From Corydoras sp. C115 (Eukaryota; Chordata; Actinopteri; Siluriformes; Callichthyidae): DNA of 64,000 nucleotides. Within the stretch, counting starts at the first letter, position 1. The number at the start of each line of letters is the position of its first letter. Of this stretch, positions 54,101 through 64,000 are shown piece by piece. The notes under the pieces are model-generated. The model saw nothing but the letters and a program-made list of their open reading frames with translations, was not told the DNA's origin and searched no databases. The translations under genes were made by a program, and so were the position numbers. The DNA lies in NCBI GenBank assembly GCA_019802505.1, contig JAFMOC010000434.1:290001-354000 (forward strand), written 5' to 3'.

Positions 54101-57100
54101 ATGTACCTTATAGTTGTTAACCAGCCAATCAGGAGCTGGTACACCATGTGAGAGCAGCTGGTTAATCACACAGCGATGGTACTGAGCATTCTGGGACTTG
54201 TGTTTCTCCAGGTATAAAGCCAACAGTCTCCAGGCTTCATCTGTGGCGCTGCAGGACGACAAAAAGCTTAAAGTGAGCAACAAACGAACAAACATGCGCA
54301 CACATACATATACACAAGTGTGTGCGCAAACACACACACACACACACACAGAGACAGATACACAGAGAGACAGATACACAGAGAGACAGATACACAGAGA
54401 GACAGATACACAGACACACATAGAGACAGATACACATAGAGACACACAGAGACAGATACACAGAGACACACAGAGACAGATACACAGAGACACAGATACA
54501 CAGAGACACAAAGAGACAGATACACAGAGACACAGATACACAGAGAGACAGATACACAGAGACACAGAGAGACAGATACACAGAGAGACAGATATACACA
54601 GAGAGACAGATACACAGAGACACAGAGAGACAGATACACAGAGAGACATATACACAAAGAGACAGATACACAGAGACACAGAGAGACAGATACACATAGA
54701 GACACAGAGAGACAGATACACAGAGACACAAAGAGACAGATACACAGAGACACAGATACACAGATACACATAGAGACACAGAGATACAGATACACATAGA
54801 GACACAGAGATACAGATACACATAGAGACACAGAGAGACAGATACACATAGAGACACAGAGAGACAGATACACAGAGACACAAAGAGACAGATACACAGA
54901 GACACAGATACACAGAGAGACAGATACATATAGAGACACAGAAAGACAGATACACATAGAGACACAGAGATACAGATACACATAGAGACACAGAGAGACA
55001 GATACACATAGAGACACAGAGACAGATACACAGAGACACAAAGAGACAGATACACAGAGACACAGATACACAGAGAGACAGATACATATAGAGACACAGA
55101 GAGACAGATACATATAGAGACACAGAGATACAGATACACATAGAGACACAGAGATACAGATACACATAGAGACACAGAGAGACAGATACACATAGAGACA
55201 CAAAGAGACAGATACACAGAGACACAAAGAGACAGATACACAGAGACACAGATACACAGAGAGACAGATACATATAGAGACACAGAGATACAGATACACA
55301 GAGACACAGAGATACAGATACACATAGAGACACAGAGAGACAGATACACATAGAGACACAGAGACAGATACACAGAGACACAAAGAGACAGATACACAGA
55401 GACACAGAGAGACAGATACATATAGAGACACAGAGAGACAGATACATATAGAGACACAGAGAGACAGATACACATAGAGACACAGAGAGACAGATACACA
55501 TAGAGACACAGAGAGACAGATACATATAGAGACACAGAGACACAGAGACAGATACACAGAGACACAAAGAGACAGATACACAGAGACACAGATACACAGA
55601 GAGACAGATACACATAGAGACACAGAGAGACAGATACATATAGAGACACAGAGACACAGAGACACAGAGAGACAGATACACAGAGAGACAGATACACAGA
55701 GAGACAGATACACAGAGAGACAGATACACAGAGAGACAGATACACAGAGAGACAGATACACAGAGAGACAGACACACAGAGAGACAGACACACAGAGAGA
55801 CAGACACACAGAGAGACAGATAGAGGGGAGGCACGGTGGCATGGTGGTTAGCATGTTCTCCTCTCAGCGCTAGGGATTCCCGGTACGAATTCCCATCTGG
55901 GTGGAGTTTCCATGTTCTCCCCGTGTCCACATGGGTTTCCTCCGGGTTCTCCGGTTTCCTCCCACAGTCCAAAAACATGGATCAAGGTAAACTGAATTCT
56001 CCAAATTGCCCCATATAGAGTGTGTTTGTGTGTGCGTGTGTGAGTGAGTGTGTGCCTAGCGAAGATTGGCGTCCTGTCCTGGGTCTATCTGCCCAGCACC
56101 CAAAACGTTCTCCCCTGGATAGGCATTGAGAATCCCCCCCCGCGACCCTAATAGAGGATAAAGAGGAAGATAATGGATGGATGGATATATAGATAAGATA
56201 GAGAGAGAGAGAGAGAGAGAGACATCCACACATATATAGACAAACAGACACGCATGCACACACCTGGACTCTTTAGTGGTGATCAGGCTGGGCAGCTGAT
56301 TGGCTGATAACCAGTTCCAGGCTTCATTCTGATTCTGATCACCTTGGTTTTGCAGCTTTATGCACCTGCAGAAGGTTAATGAATGTTAAGATGATATTTC
56401 TATCGAATAATCAACCGATTCATATCAATTCAACGACTTTCACACTCACTACAGCACAACACAAAATAAAACTTGATTTAAGGTGAATTAAAACATAAAT
56501 CTAAAGGTTTTTTTTTTTTAAACAAAATAAAACACTAAATATAGAAGGCAGCACGGTGGCTCAGTGGTTTGCATGTTCGCCTCTCAGCAATGTTCGCCTC
56601 TCAGGTTTGAATCTGTTCTGGAAAGTTCCCCTGTCCATCGTGTGGGCTTTCTCTGATTTCCCCCCCACAGTTCAAAAACATGGTAAATTGGCTGCTCTTA
56701 ATTGTCCCATATTGTGTGTGTGTGTGTCTGAGTGAGCCCAGCAATAAATTGGCACCCTGTCCTGTGTGTTCTCCCATTCTCCCCTGGACACATAGTGTGT
56801 GTGTATGTGTAAAAAAACACCCCTTACATGGCGCACCACATATTTACAATACATTTACATTACATTTGGTCATTTAGAAGACGCTTTTATCCAAGTGACT
56901 TACAAGGTGAGTACAGGGTTAATCACAACATCCCTGGAGCAATGAGGGTTAAGAGTCTTGCTACTCAAGGACCCACATTGGTAACTTCAGTGGACTTGGG
57001 ATTTGTCAGTCAATGCAACTATTAATTTCCATCCATCCATTATCTTCCGCTTTATCCTCTATTAGGGTCGTGGGGGGGTTCTCCATGCCCATCCAGGGGA

Positions 57101-58531
57101 GAACGTTTCGGGCACACACTCATTCACACAGACACACTCGAGGGGGCAATTTGGAGAACTCAATTGACTTGATCAATGTTTTTGGACTGTGGGAGGAAAC
57201 CGGAGAATCTGGAGACAACCCACGCGGACACGGGGAGAACATGGAAACCCCAACCAGGTGGGGATTCAAACCGGGAATCCCTAGTGCTGAGAGGAGAACA
57301 TGATAACCACCAAGCCACCATGCCACCCTACTATTAACTTGGTACTAAAATTAATTTTATAATAATTAAATGACTTTATAGCACTTCTAACCAAATAGAC
57401 CGAATGCCAAATATGAAATTACACAGAACAAATATCAGTATTACAATAAGGAGAATGAAAGTAAAACACATCTGTCAGAACAAATAATATGCAGATGGAA
57501 TTATCTAAACAAACATTCTTAAATTCATTTTATTTAAATAATACTCACTTAAATGTCAAACCCTCAAACACGGGATTCAGAGGCAGAGCGAAGGTCTGAC
57601 ACAGTGACACCGCCGTGTCGAAGAGCCCGGCCTGCACCAACAATGACACCAACTCTGCTGCTGATGCACTGCCTGCACATACAATCAAAAATCCACTAGT
57701 CTGCAGTAGAAAATCTTTTGTCTTCAAGTCCTTCAAAAGACACATTTAAATAAAATACTAACATGCTTTCCATAAAGCATTTAATTCACGAGAGGAATAA
57801 CATCAGTTCATTTAAAATAGCAAAGGGTCAGCATCTTTATAATGATGACGTTGCATTATAAATTGTCCCAACTTGGCTGCAGTAACACTAGGGGTGCAGA
57901 AAAAAAAATCAATTCTTCAATGAATCGCGATTCGTATTCCTGGCGATTCTGAACAATGCCCAAAAATCGGAAAAAAAAAGTACCCCCTCCCGAGCATACT
58001 GCTTATCGCATTTTGTATCCGCTCGGCCACCGTACAGCACGCTCCCGTTGTAGTTCGCTAGCATGCGAGTTCATTCTAGCGGGAAGAACGGAGCAGGGGG
58101 AGAGTGGGATTCGACCCCCCCGTCGGGGTTAAAAGCCGGTGTTTGGCTTTTAAAGTCAGGAAGAGAGAGAGAGAGCTCGATATAAACACAGCTGTTAACA
58201 ACAAGTGTAAAATGAAATCGAGGTACTTTGGAAATACAACAAATGCGCGAGCCCGTTTAGTGCGACATCACTCTGAGATAAAAAAAGCCGAAACAGACAT
58301 TACCAGTGTAATAAGTTAGCTTTACATAAGTGTGAGTCTGCATTGTGTTATCTCCGGTTGTGTGTGTATGTTGTACCTGCTATTGCAGCTGATGGAGGGT
58401 CCTGCTGGGCGAGTGTAAGACGGCAGCGTGACAGAACATACTCCTTCTCCAAATCCTTCAGCTCCAAAATTTCGATCTGACGACTCACTGCATAAAATAA
58501 TATTTATTTACTTACACACACACACACACAC

Positions 58532-58595
<64 letters not shown>

Positions 58596-61500
58596 ATTTA
58601 TTAGGGGTGAGCTGATTCGACGATTCGATTCGGAGAACCGTAGTCGACTATGAACCTCATAGTCGAATGTACCATTTTGACCACATGGGGGTGTCCATGG
58701 CTGCTGCTAAGCATTAGTTTTTACATGAAATGTCTTTGTTTTCGTTATATATATAGCCTTTTGTCAAATAAAATCATCATAATTTCTAGAAAAAAAAAAA
58801 AAAAAAGTTTTCTTTTGTTAGAAAAACAAGTAAAATATAAAATATTAAAACTATGCCTATAGCACCATCTTGTGGTGAAAATTTAACTGATTCGACTATC
58901 AGTCGACTATAGGGAAAATCTGACGAATCAGATTCGACTACGAAAATCTGTAGTTGAATACACCCCTAGTATTTATTCATACACATATATATACACATAT
59001 ATACATATATATGGGAGGAAACCCACACAGACATGGGGAGAACATGGAAACTCCACCCAGATGGGGATTCAAACCGAGAATCCCTAGCGCTGAGAGGAGA
59101 ACATGCTAACCACTAAACCACCGTGCCGCCCTATATTTCCATTTTTATTTTAATAATTATGAGGCAGGTTTGGACTGTTCTTGTGTTGTATTGTGTAAAT
59201 ATTTCTTTCAAGGTTTCAGGCAAGTGCACGTCTTGTGTTTGTACAGAGGATGTAAATGTAATCACTTAGACATAACAATTACCTGGAGGAGGAGCTAAAT
59301 CTCCATCATGGCTGCGCTTTGGAGAGGCACCTGGTCTCTCCTGGAACTGCAAATAGAGAGAGATGTATGATCACTTACAATATGTATAAGAGATGTATAA
59401 ATCACAATCAATAAAAAATGAATTATATATGCTTTAAAAACAAACCACCTGAACACACCTCATTTTGAGATGACTACTCTAAACCACGTAGATATATAAG
59501 CAAAAACCACTGTGATTTAAGGTGTTTATAGATTTTATATATATTTATATACCGTATATACATATTATATTTATAGTTAAAATATTCTATATTATAGTTA
59601 TAGTTGTGGTATAAGTGAAGACACTGCCCTCTATGGGCATGGGGGAGGATGAATTGCATTTAGACGGTGATTAGGTAACATATTAGAGTGACTCAAATTT
59701 GTGTAATTTAGTATTTTTTTACATACAATGCTACATATTGTGTCAGTGTGTGTGTGATTTGTGTTTAATTGCTCTTTGGACTAATTAGATGCCTTAAACT
59801 TAGTTTCCATGTTCTCCCAGTGTCCGCGTGGGTTTCCTCCGGATTCCTCCCACAGTCCAAAAACATGGATCAAGGTCAATTGAATTCTCCAAATTGCCCC
59901 ATATAGAGCGTGTTTGTGTGAGTGAGTGTGTGCCCAGTGATAGATTGGCACCCTGTCCTGGTTGAATCTGCCCAGCGCCCAAAAACTTTATCCCCTGGAT
60001 GGGCATGGGGAACCCCCCCACACGTCCCTAGTAGAGGATAAAGTGGAAGATGATGGATGGATGGATGAAGATGGCAGTGGGTGGTAGTGCAGCAGCTTCT
60101 CAAGCTCCCAGCTCTGTGGGTCCATGATATGGAATTTCGTTTACATTTCATGTAGCATATGTTACGTACAGTAAATGACAATAAATCTTTTAAGTCTTTA
60201 AGAATCTTTTAAGATGGGGCTCAAAGTGATTTTCTTTGCCATATTAAGCCAAATAATATTTTTTGATTTTATGCATCACTAACATTACAGCAGGAACATT
60301 CACTCACGGCAGCAGCGGATGAGGGCTGGATGATCCAGGCATATTCGGTTCGAATTAGACGCAGACAGTTTAGCGCCGCCAGGTAACAGTTCACCTGCTT
60401 CTGCAGACCTCGCAGAGTCCGGACCTCCCGACCCAACCTCATACCATATTCGAACATCACCGTGCCCGCTGCAACACAACCACAGATACGGACACAAGTG
60501 CATGAGGACATATACAAACATACACAGAAACAGCATCAACATACATGCTTTTACATTTAGGTTAACCCTTTGAGACCTTTAATTTTTTATATTAAACATT
60601 ATTCCAACATATATTAAACATTATTCCACATATATTAAACATTATTCTAACATATATTAAACATTATTCTAACATATATTAAACATTATTCCAACATATA
60701 TTAAACATTCTAACAGATATTAAACATTATTCCAACATATATTAAACATTATTCTAACATATATTAAACATTATTCCAACATATATTAAACATTCTAACA
60801 GATATTAAACATTATTCCAACATATATTAAACATTATTCTAACATATATTAAACATTATTCTAACATATATTAAACATTATTCCAACATATATTAAACAT
60901 TATACTCTAACATGTTTCACATTTGTATTAATGAATTAAACGTGGGAATGTGGTTGAATTATTTATAATCATTATAATCAACCACTAAATGAAACGTCCC
61001 AAATAGTTTAAAGGCATAGGAATCTTAGTGTATTTAAACTTTTGACTTTGAAGAAAGTGGGAAAAAAATGCCTTAAAAAATTCTTACTCATTATTCTGGC
61101 ATTTAGCCAACAGAAATAATTTTGTAATTAAATAATTATCATATTTGATCAAAAGTTTATTCTGATTTCCTGTTGGACAGTTAGACAATTAATGTCTTTT
61201 TAAATACAGTATGTAAACGTAACAGTTTCAACTGTATTTACTGTTACTGCAAAGTGAAGACAGTCATTCTGATTTCAGACTTATCAGACTGATTCATTGG
61301 TCTTCAGCAAAAATGGATCAGAAATGAATTTGCTCATCTAATGAAATGAAGTATAAACATTTTTATTGACTCCGAAACTCCTTTACCCAATATACTACAG
61401 CTCATCTGAAAAACAGAAAACCTTCAGACTCGCATCTAACTTCAATCTGGACCTGGCAGACTCTTAATCTTTCATTTCTATTTAGGTCATTTGGGATTTT

Positions 61501-61749
61501 TTTTCATATTCATTGTAAATGATGTGATATTGTTGTATTATATGATAAAGGTAAAATTATTGATACCTTTTCTAAAATTGTGGCGATTGACGTGGAAGGC
61601 GTAGAGCAGCTCATAGTAATTGTGGGTCATGAGGTCAACCGCACGAGCACGTGACTCGATTATACTGACCACCTAAAAAAAAAAAATAATAATAAAAAAA
61701 AAAAAAAAAAAAAAAAGATACACACAATTTTTATTTTCATATATATACA

Positions 61750-61836
<87 letters not shown>

Positions 61837-62892
61837 AAACACACACACATTTATATATGAGGAAACCCAGGCAGACACAGGGAAAACTCCAGGAATCCCA
61901 GTGCTGGGAGGAGAACATGCTAACCACTAAGCCACCGTGCCTCCCTTACCAGAAAACATACAGTATATTCTAAAATTGTAATTTTACGTGTGGAGTTTGT
62001 GAACTTGGTGACTGACCTCTTCATGCAAGTTGACATAAGGAAACTTGACCAGGTCGCAAAGTTGAGAGCGCTCACACAAAACCACCACCAGCTGCCGCAG
62101 ACAGTCCAACCGTCTGCACGCAAAAAACACGCACATACATATACATATATATATATTATATTATTATTATTTTTATAATATTGACAGTAAACCAGGACTG
62201 TAAAACCAAAGTTCTCATGTCAAGGTCATAGATTAAAAAGATTGCCTAGTGACAATAAGGATCAATTAAGAACTTGTTTCTTGCATTAAACATACAGTAC
62301 AAAGTTAAAAGTTTGGACACGCCCTCTTTTTGCTCCATTTATTGCCATGTTCTCAGTTCAACATACAGTAAAGATGGCCTTTGTAGTTCTACAATTCCAT
62401 TTGTCCATCTGTTTGTGTTCTACAGTACATACTGTGTACGTCTCCTTTACTCTGTTCTAATGGTCAGAAACCCCAATAGTACCACCACAGAGCAGGGGTT
62501 ATTTGGTGGCTGCATTATTCCTATCCCAGCAGTGTCACTGAGGTGCAGAAATGAAACTACAGCAGCACTGCTGCACTAAAAATATCTTTATTAAAGAACT
62601 AATGTGCTCTGTGTATATTATACCTGCTGGAATCAGGATTTTGAGTAAGTGCTTCATATGCCTCTGTGTTGTGTCCGAGATCCAGATGATGTTTAAAAAT
62701 GCGAGTCCACAGAGCGGCCTGCAATGGAAAATCAGAATAAATATTTACATTATGTTTTTTTATTCAAGAAGTGAATCTTTATCATTTAAGAAAAAAAAAC
62801 ATAATAATGAACATTCAAAGGGCAATTAAACTTTTTCACTTTTCTTGAACTCAAGGTCGGCCAATCTCACACACACACACACACACACACAC

Positions 62893-62950
<58 letters not shown>

Positions 62951-63734
62951 ATCTAACATACATATATATACAAATATATAATTTTAATTTAATGTAATTA
63001 AAGTGTAAACAATAGACTGTGTTTCTGTACCTGACTGCGTTCATCATTAACAGCCTCTGAAACAGCCATTGTAGCCAACTGTATTACCAGATCTGGCAAC
63101 CCGATATCCTCCAGCAGCCTCAGAACCTTTACAACAAACACACACAGGCATCTTTCACACCAGACCAGTATGTAAACAGTAACCATGTCAGTGTGTGTGT
63201 GTGTGTGTGTGTGTGTGTAAGTACCTTATTGTAATAGAGCAGTCGTGGTGCCGTATGTCCCACCTCATCCTCCTCAGAACTAGTCAACTTTATTAAGAAC
63301 TCCTCCCTCTCCACCTCTGAAGCTGCCTCATGAAAACACTGAAGTGCCTACAGACCGATCCAAACACTGATGTAAATACTGTTATAAATACTGAACATCT
63401 GAGTGGAATCAGAACCTAGATAGATCATGTGTTTAAGGGATTTAACCTCAACCACGCTCTTTGAATAAAAGGATAGGGGAAACATGTAGAGAGGTAAATA
63501 AATAAACCCATAAACGAACAAAACGTTTAAACTTCATTTAGACTACAACATTGGGGACACCAATGGACATACGTTTGTTTAGATGCAGACACACACAGAT
63601 AAACATACATGTGGACACACATGTGCGATTCTGACCTTTTGCCCTTCACCACATGCGAGGTAGGCCTGCCCCAGGATGAACCGGCACGATCCGATATTAG
63701 ACTGACTGCAGGGGGAGATCAGACGCACATACTC
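51062..63734 (-). CDS. nup160: nup160, nuclear pore Y-complex nucleoporin (3' part, 15 exons)
   Basis: NUP160 is a scaffold subunit of the Nup107-160 (Y) complex of the nuclear pore, which also acts at kinetochores. Fifteen minus-strand exons from 63734 to 51062 join in frame to 542 codons plus stop, matching the last part of the vertebrate protein (human 1436 residues, so about 890 lie outside). Matches include GSCRFILGQAYL, GLPDLVIQLAT, IFKHHLDLGHN, FEYGMRLGREVRTLRGL, QIEILELKDLEKE, LLVQAGLFDTAVSLCQTF, ATDEAWRLLALYLEKHKSQN and MVWLPYTSIDQLL. This is the alpha-helical C-terminal half; no membrane segment. Exon phases and order are all consistent and no stop interrupts. Introns carry two kilobase-size minisatellites, hAT elements and SINEs. 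Confidence 0.95.
51150..52757. repeat. 1.6-kb A/C-rich minisatellite in the last nup160 intron
   Basis: Plus strand made almost only of A and C. Higher-order units of about 180-220 bp recur with CACAAAGCCAAACACTCATA, CAAACGCAAACACACACCCC, GTGGGCGAACACACAGATAC and AAATAAACAGATGCAAACAC in fixed order. One short segment (about 52213-52252) is inverted. Confidence 0.93.
53156..53478 (+). repeat. Mermaid/DANA-like SINE
   Basis: Altered B box (CATTCAGAATC) and a deletion before the tail; ends 14 bp from a nup160 exon. Confidence 0.87.
53493..53588 (-). CDS. nup160: nup160 exon (SSMVWLPYTSIDQLLHILQE)
   Basis: 32 codons between ATCTAG and GTGAGA. Confidence 0.95.
53646..53866 (-). repeat. tRNA-SINE family 3, full length
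   Basis: Same layout as 32211-32425; head on the minus strand near 53866. It lies about 30 bp from a nup160 exon. Confidence 0.78.
53898..54023 (-). CDS. nup160: nup160 exon (VDAASLLRLYLNYDLLDLAT)
   Basis: 42 codons between TGACAG and GTATGA. Confidence 0.95.
54107..54248 (-). CDS. nup160: nup160 exon (ATDEAWRLLALYLEKHKSQN)
   Basis: 142 bases between CTGCAG and GTACAT. A 1.5-kb minisatellite begins about 80 bp upstream of the acceptor. Confidence 0.96.
54330..55825. repeat. GAGACAGATACACA minisatellite, 1.5 kb
   Basis: About 90 units of 12-16 bp (GAGACAGATACACA with ACAGAGACAC and ATAGAGACAC variants) in a nup160 intron. Several higher-order blocks of about 190 bp repeat. The long minus-strand frames here are repeat translation. 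Confidence 0.95.
55827..56190 (+). repeat. Mermaid/DANA-like SINE at the minisatellite edge
   Basis: Head GGCACGGTGGCATGGTGGTT, B box GGTACGAATTC; ends in GGATGGATGGATATATAGATA. Confidence 0.87.
56264..56365 (-). CDS. nup160: nup160 exon (CIKLQNQG..NQLPSLITTKES)
   Basis: 102 bases between CTGCAG and GTGTGT. The QGDQNQNEAWNW stretch has an Asn/Gln-rich turn where human has GGEAAQAEAWAW. Confidence 0.93.
56547..56800 (+). repeat. degenerate Mermaid/DANA-like SINE
   Basis: GGCAGCACGGTGGCTCAGTG head with a duplicated TGTTCGCCTCTCAG step. Confidence 0.75.
56845..57006 (-). repeat. tRNA-SINE family 3, head missing
   Basis: Tail and body only; a Mermaid-like SINE follows at 57031. Confidence 0.7.
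57031..57328 (-). repeat. Mermaid/DANA-like SINE with internal deletion
   Basis: Minus-strand copy lacking the segment between GGGCACACACTC and GGAGAACGTTTC; flanked by ACTATTAA-like bases. Confidence 0.85.
57549..57672 (-). CDS. nup160: nup160 exon (LLVQAGLFDTAVSLCQTF)
   Basis: 124 bases between GTGCAG and GTGAGT; ends NPVFEGLTF. Confidence 0.96.
57885..58325 (+). mobile_element. hAT-like element with a zinc-finger-like coding fragment
   Basis: Shares AATCGCGATTCG, CGCTCGGCCACCGTACAGCA and GATTCGACCCCCC with 7785-8110. From about 58190 it codes NNKCKMKSRYFGNTTNARAR then LVRHHSEIKKAE, similar to the BED-type finger at the start of hAT transposases. No catalytic part follows. Confidence 0.6.
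58377..58487 (-). CDS. nup160: nup160 exon (RQIEILELKDLEKE)
   Basis: 111 bases between ATGCAG and GTACAA; ends in a variable SAAIA stretch. Confidence 0.94.
58530..58592. repeat. TA microsatellite
   Basis: CA then TA tract; the hAT MITE inserted at its right edge. Confidence 0.9.
58602..58968. mobile_element. hAT-type MITE with perfect 8-bp target duplication
   Basis: 367 bp from TAGGGGTG to CACCCCTA. GTATTTAT lies on both sides (58594-58601 and 58969-58976). The interior has several GATTCGACTA/TAGTCGAAT palindromic pieces. No coding capacity. Confidence 0.9.
59013..59132 (-). repeat. Mermaid/DANA-like SINE, head half
   Basis: Minus-strand head and first body segment only. Confidence 0.8.
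59283..59346 (-). CDS. nup160: nup160 exon (RPGASPKRSHDGD)
   Basis: 21 codons plus one base between TTGCAG and GTAATT. Confidence 0.92.
59799..60067 (+). repeat. Mermaid/DANA-like SINE, head missing
   Basis: Starts at TTAGTTTCCATGTTCTCCCA; GGATGGATGGATG tail. Confidence 0.82.
60308..60468 (-). CDS. nup160: nup160 exon (GTVMFEYGMRLGREVRTLRG)
   Basis: Two bases plus 53 codons between GTTGCAG and GTGAGT; the most conserved exon in the window. Confidence 0.96.
60580..60906. repeat. AT-rich minisatellite, about 21-bp units
   Basis: About 15 units of ACATATATTAAACATTATTC with C/T and length variants, in a nup160 intron. Confidence 0.93.
60907..61560. other. nup160 intron, no feature seen
   Basis: AT-rich single-copy-looking sequence without recognisable repeats. 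Confidence 0.45.
61567..61672 (-). CDS. nup160: nup160 exon (IESRARAVDLMTHNYYELL)
   Basis: 35 codons plus one base between TTTTAG and GTATCA. The acceptor is preceded by a poly-T/TA block (61673-61835). Confidence 0.95.
61673..61835. repeat. poly-A then TA microsatellite
   Basis: A-run block (61675-61716) and TA tracts (61750-61835) directly upstream of a nup160 acceptor. Confidence 0.92.
61858..61946 (-). repeat. SINE head fragment
   Basis: CTAACCACTAAGCCACCGTG marks a minus-strand Mermaid-like head; most of the body is lost. Confidence 0.75.
62017..62113 (-). CDS. nup160: nup160 exon (RLDCLRQLVVVLCERSQL)
   Basis: One base plus 32 codons between GTGCAG and GTCAGT. Confidence 0.95.
62292..62580 (-). 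mobile_element. Tc1-type MITE, half copy
   Basis: Matches 13531-13802 from AAAGTTTGGACACGCCC to CACTGAGGTGCAGAAATGAA. Confidence 0.7.
62624..62718 (-). CDS. nup160: nup160 exon (IFKHHLDLGHN..NPDSS)
   Basis: 31 codons plus two bases between TTGCAG and GTATAA. Confidence 0.94.
62868..62952. repeat. CA then TA microsatellite
   Basis: CA (62869-62894) followed by TA (62897-62952). Confidence 0.9.
63031..63126 (-). CDS. nup160: nup160 exon (VLRLLEDIGLPDLVIQLAT)
   Basis: 32 codons between GTAAAG and GTACAG; close to human VLRLLDVIGLPELVIQLAT. Confidence 0.95.
63225..63347 (-). CDS. nup160: nup160 exon (ALQCFHEAAS..LLYYNK)
   Basis: 41 codons between CTGTAG and GTACTT; a TG/CA tract follows the donor. 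Confidence 0.93.
63636..63734 (-). CDS. nup160: nup160 exon (EYVRLISPCS..GEGQK)
   Basis: 33 codons, phase 0 to 0; CAG acceptor above 63734, GTCAGA donor below 63636. First exon of the gene inside the window. Confidence 0.93.
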
Positions 63735-63898
63735 CTGAAAACATACACATTTGTACGATTTGAGCTCGAACACACATTAGATCGTCTAGTACTCTCTCAT
63801 AATAAAGCAATAAGGTATGAGAGGGCGTGCATTTTTGTGAATAAATCATGAGAAAGGGGTGTTCTCATCCGTAATTTATTTATAAAAATACACAACTT

Positions 63899-64000
63899 TA
63901 GGCTTAGAGGTTAGCATGTTCTCCTCTCAGTGCTGGGGTTTTCAGGTTCGAATCCCAATCTGGGTGGAGTTTCCATGTTCTCCCCGTGTCCATGTGGGTT
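63899..64000 (+). repeat. Mermaid/DANA-like SINE, cut by the window edge
   Basis: GGCTTAGAGGTTAGCATGTT head with B box GGTTCGAATCC; continues past 64000. Confidence 0.85.

Noticed and set aside
54089..55978. Frame of 629 codons on the minus strand ending in nup160-like sequence
   Set aside because: Only the last 47 codons (54248-54107) are nup160. The rest is GAGACAGATACACA repeat and a SINE; a CAG acceptor marks the true exon edge.

Overview
The window is vertebrate nuclear DNA, most likely from a teleost fish. Three ordinary vertebrate genes are split into many short exons with GT-AG introns. The space between exons is crowded with fish-type repeats: tRNA-derived SINEs of the Mermaid/DANA type, Tc1-like and hAT transposons, LINE fragments, and long CA, TA and CT microsatellites. 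A catfish or other ostariophysan is a guess from the SINE type only. Nearly all long open frames are translated microsatellite and are not genes.

Layout. (1) 1-15250, minus strand: the 5' end of wwp2, a C2-WW-HECT E3 ubiquitin ligase. A probable untranslated first exon (about 15182-15250) and five coding exons (13353 down to 1) give the N-terminus, the C2 domain and the start of the linker; WW and HECT domains lie beyond position 1. (2) 15260-22300: a repeat-filled intergenic block with SINEs, a solo LTR inside a SINE, a nearly intact Tc1-like element and a pair of dimeric SINEs. (3) 22300-46260, plus strand: frs2, the FGF-receptor docking adaptor. It has a CpG-rich promoter and first exon, a probable second untranslated exon, five coding exons that join in frame to 509 codons, a stop at 45887 and a poly(A) signal at 46251. 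(4) 46260-51061: a repeat-rich gap between convergent genes. (5) 51062-64000, minus strand: the 3' part of nup160, a Y-complex nucleoporin. Fifteen exons join in frame to 542 codons plus stop; the 5' part lies beyond 64000.

The genes do not form a pathway: ubiquitin ligation, receptor tyrosine kinase signalling and the nuclear pore scaffold are merely neighbours. I found no prokaryotic-type system, CRISPR array or new gene family. The unusual material is in how the DNA is built. Dimeric SINEs appear to have moved as single units. A minisatellite has grown from an exon end with its splice donor. A satellite array is laced, in order, with scraps of its own flank. A hAT insertion has its empty site preserved in a tandem duplicate. 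Very short upstream ORFs sit against the start codons of wwp2 and frs2.
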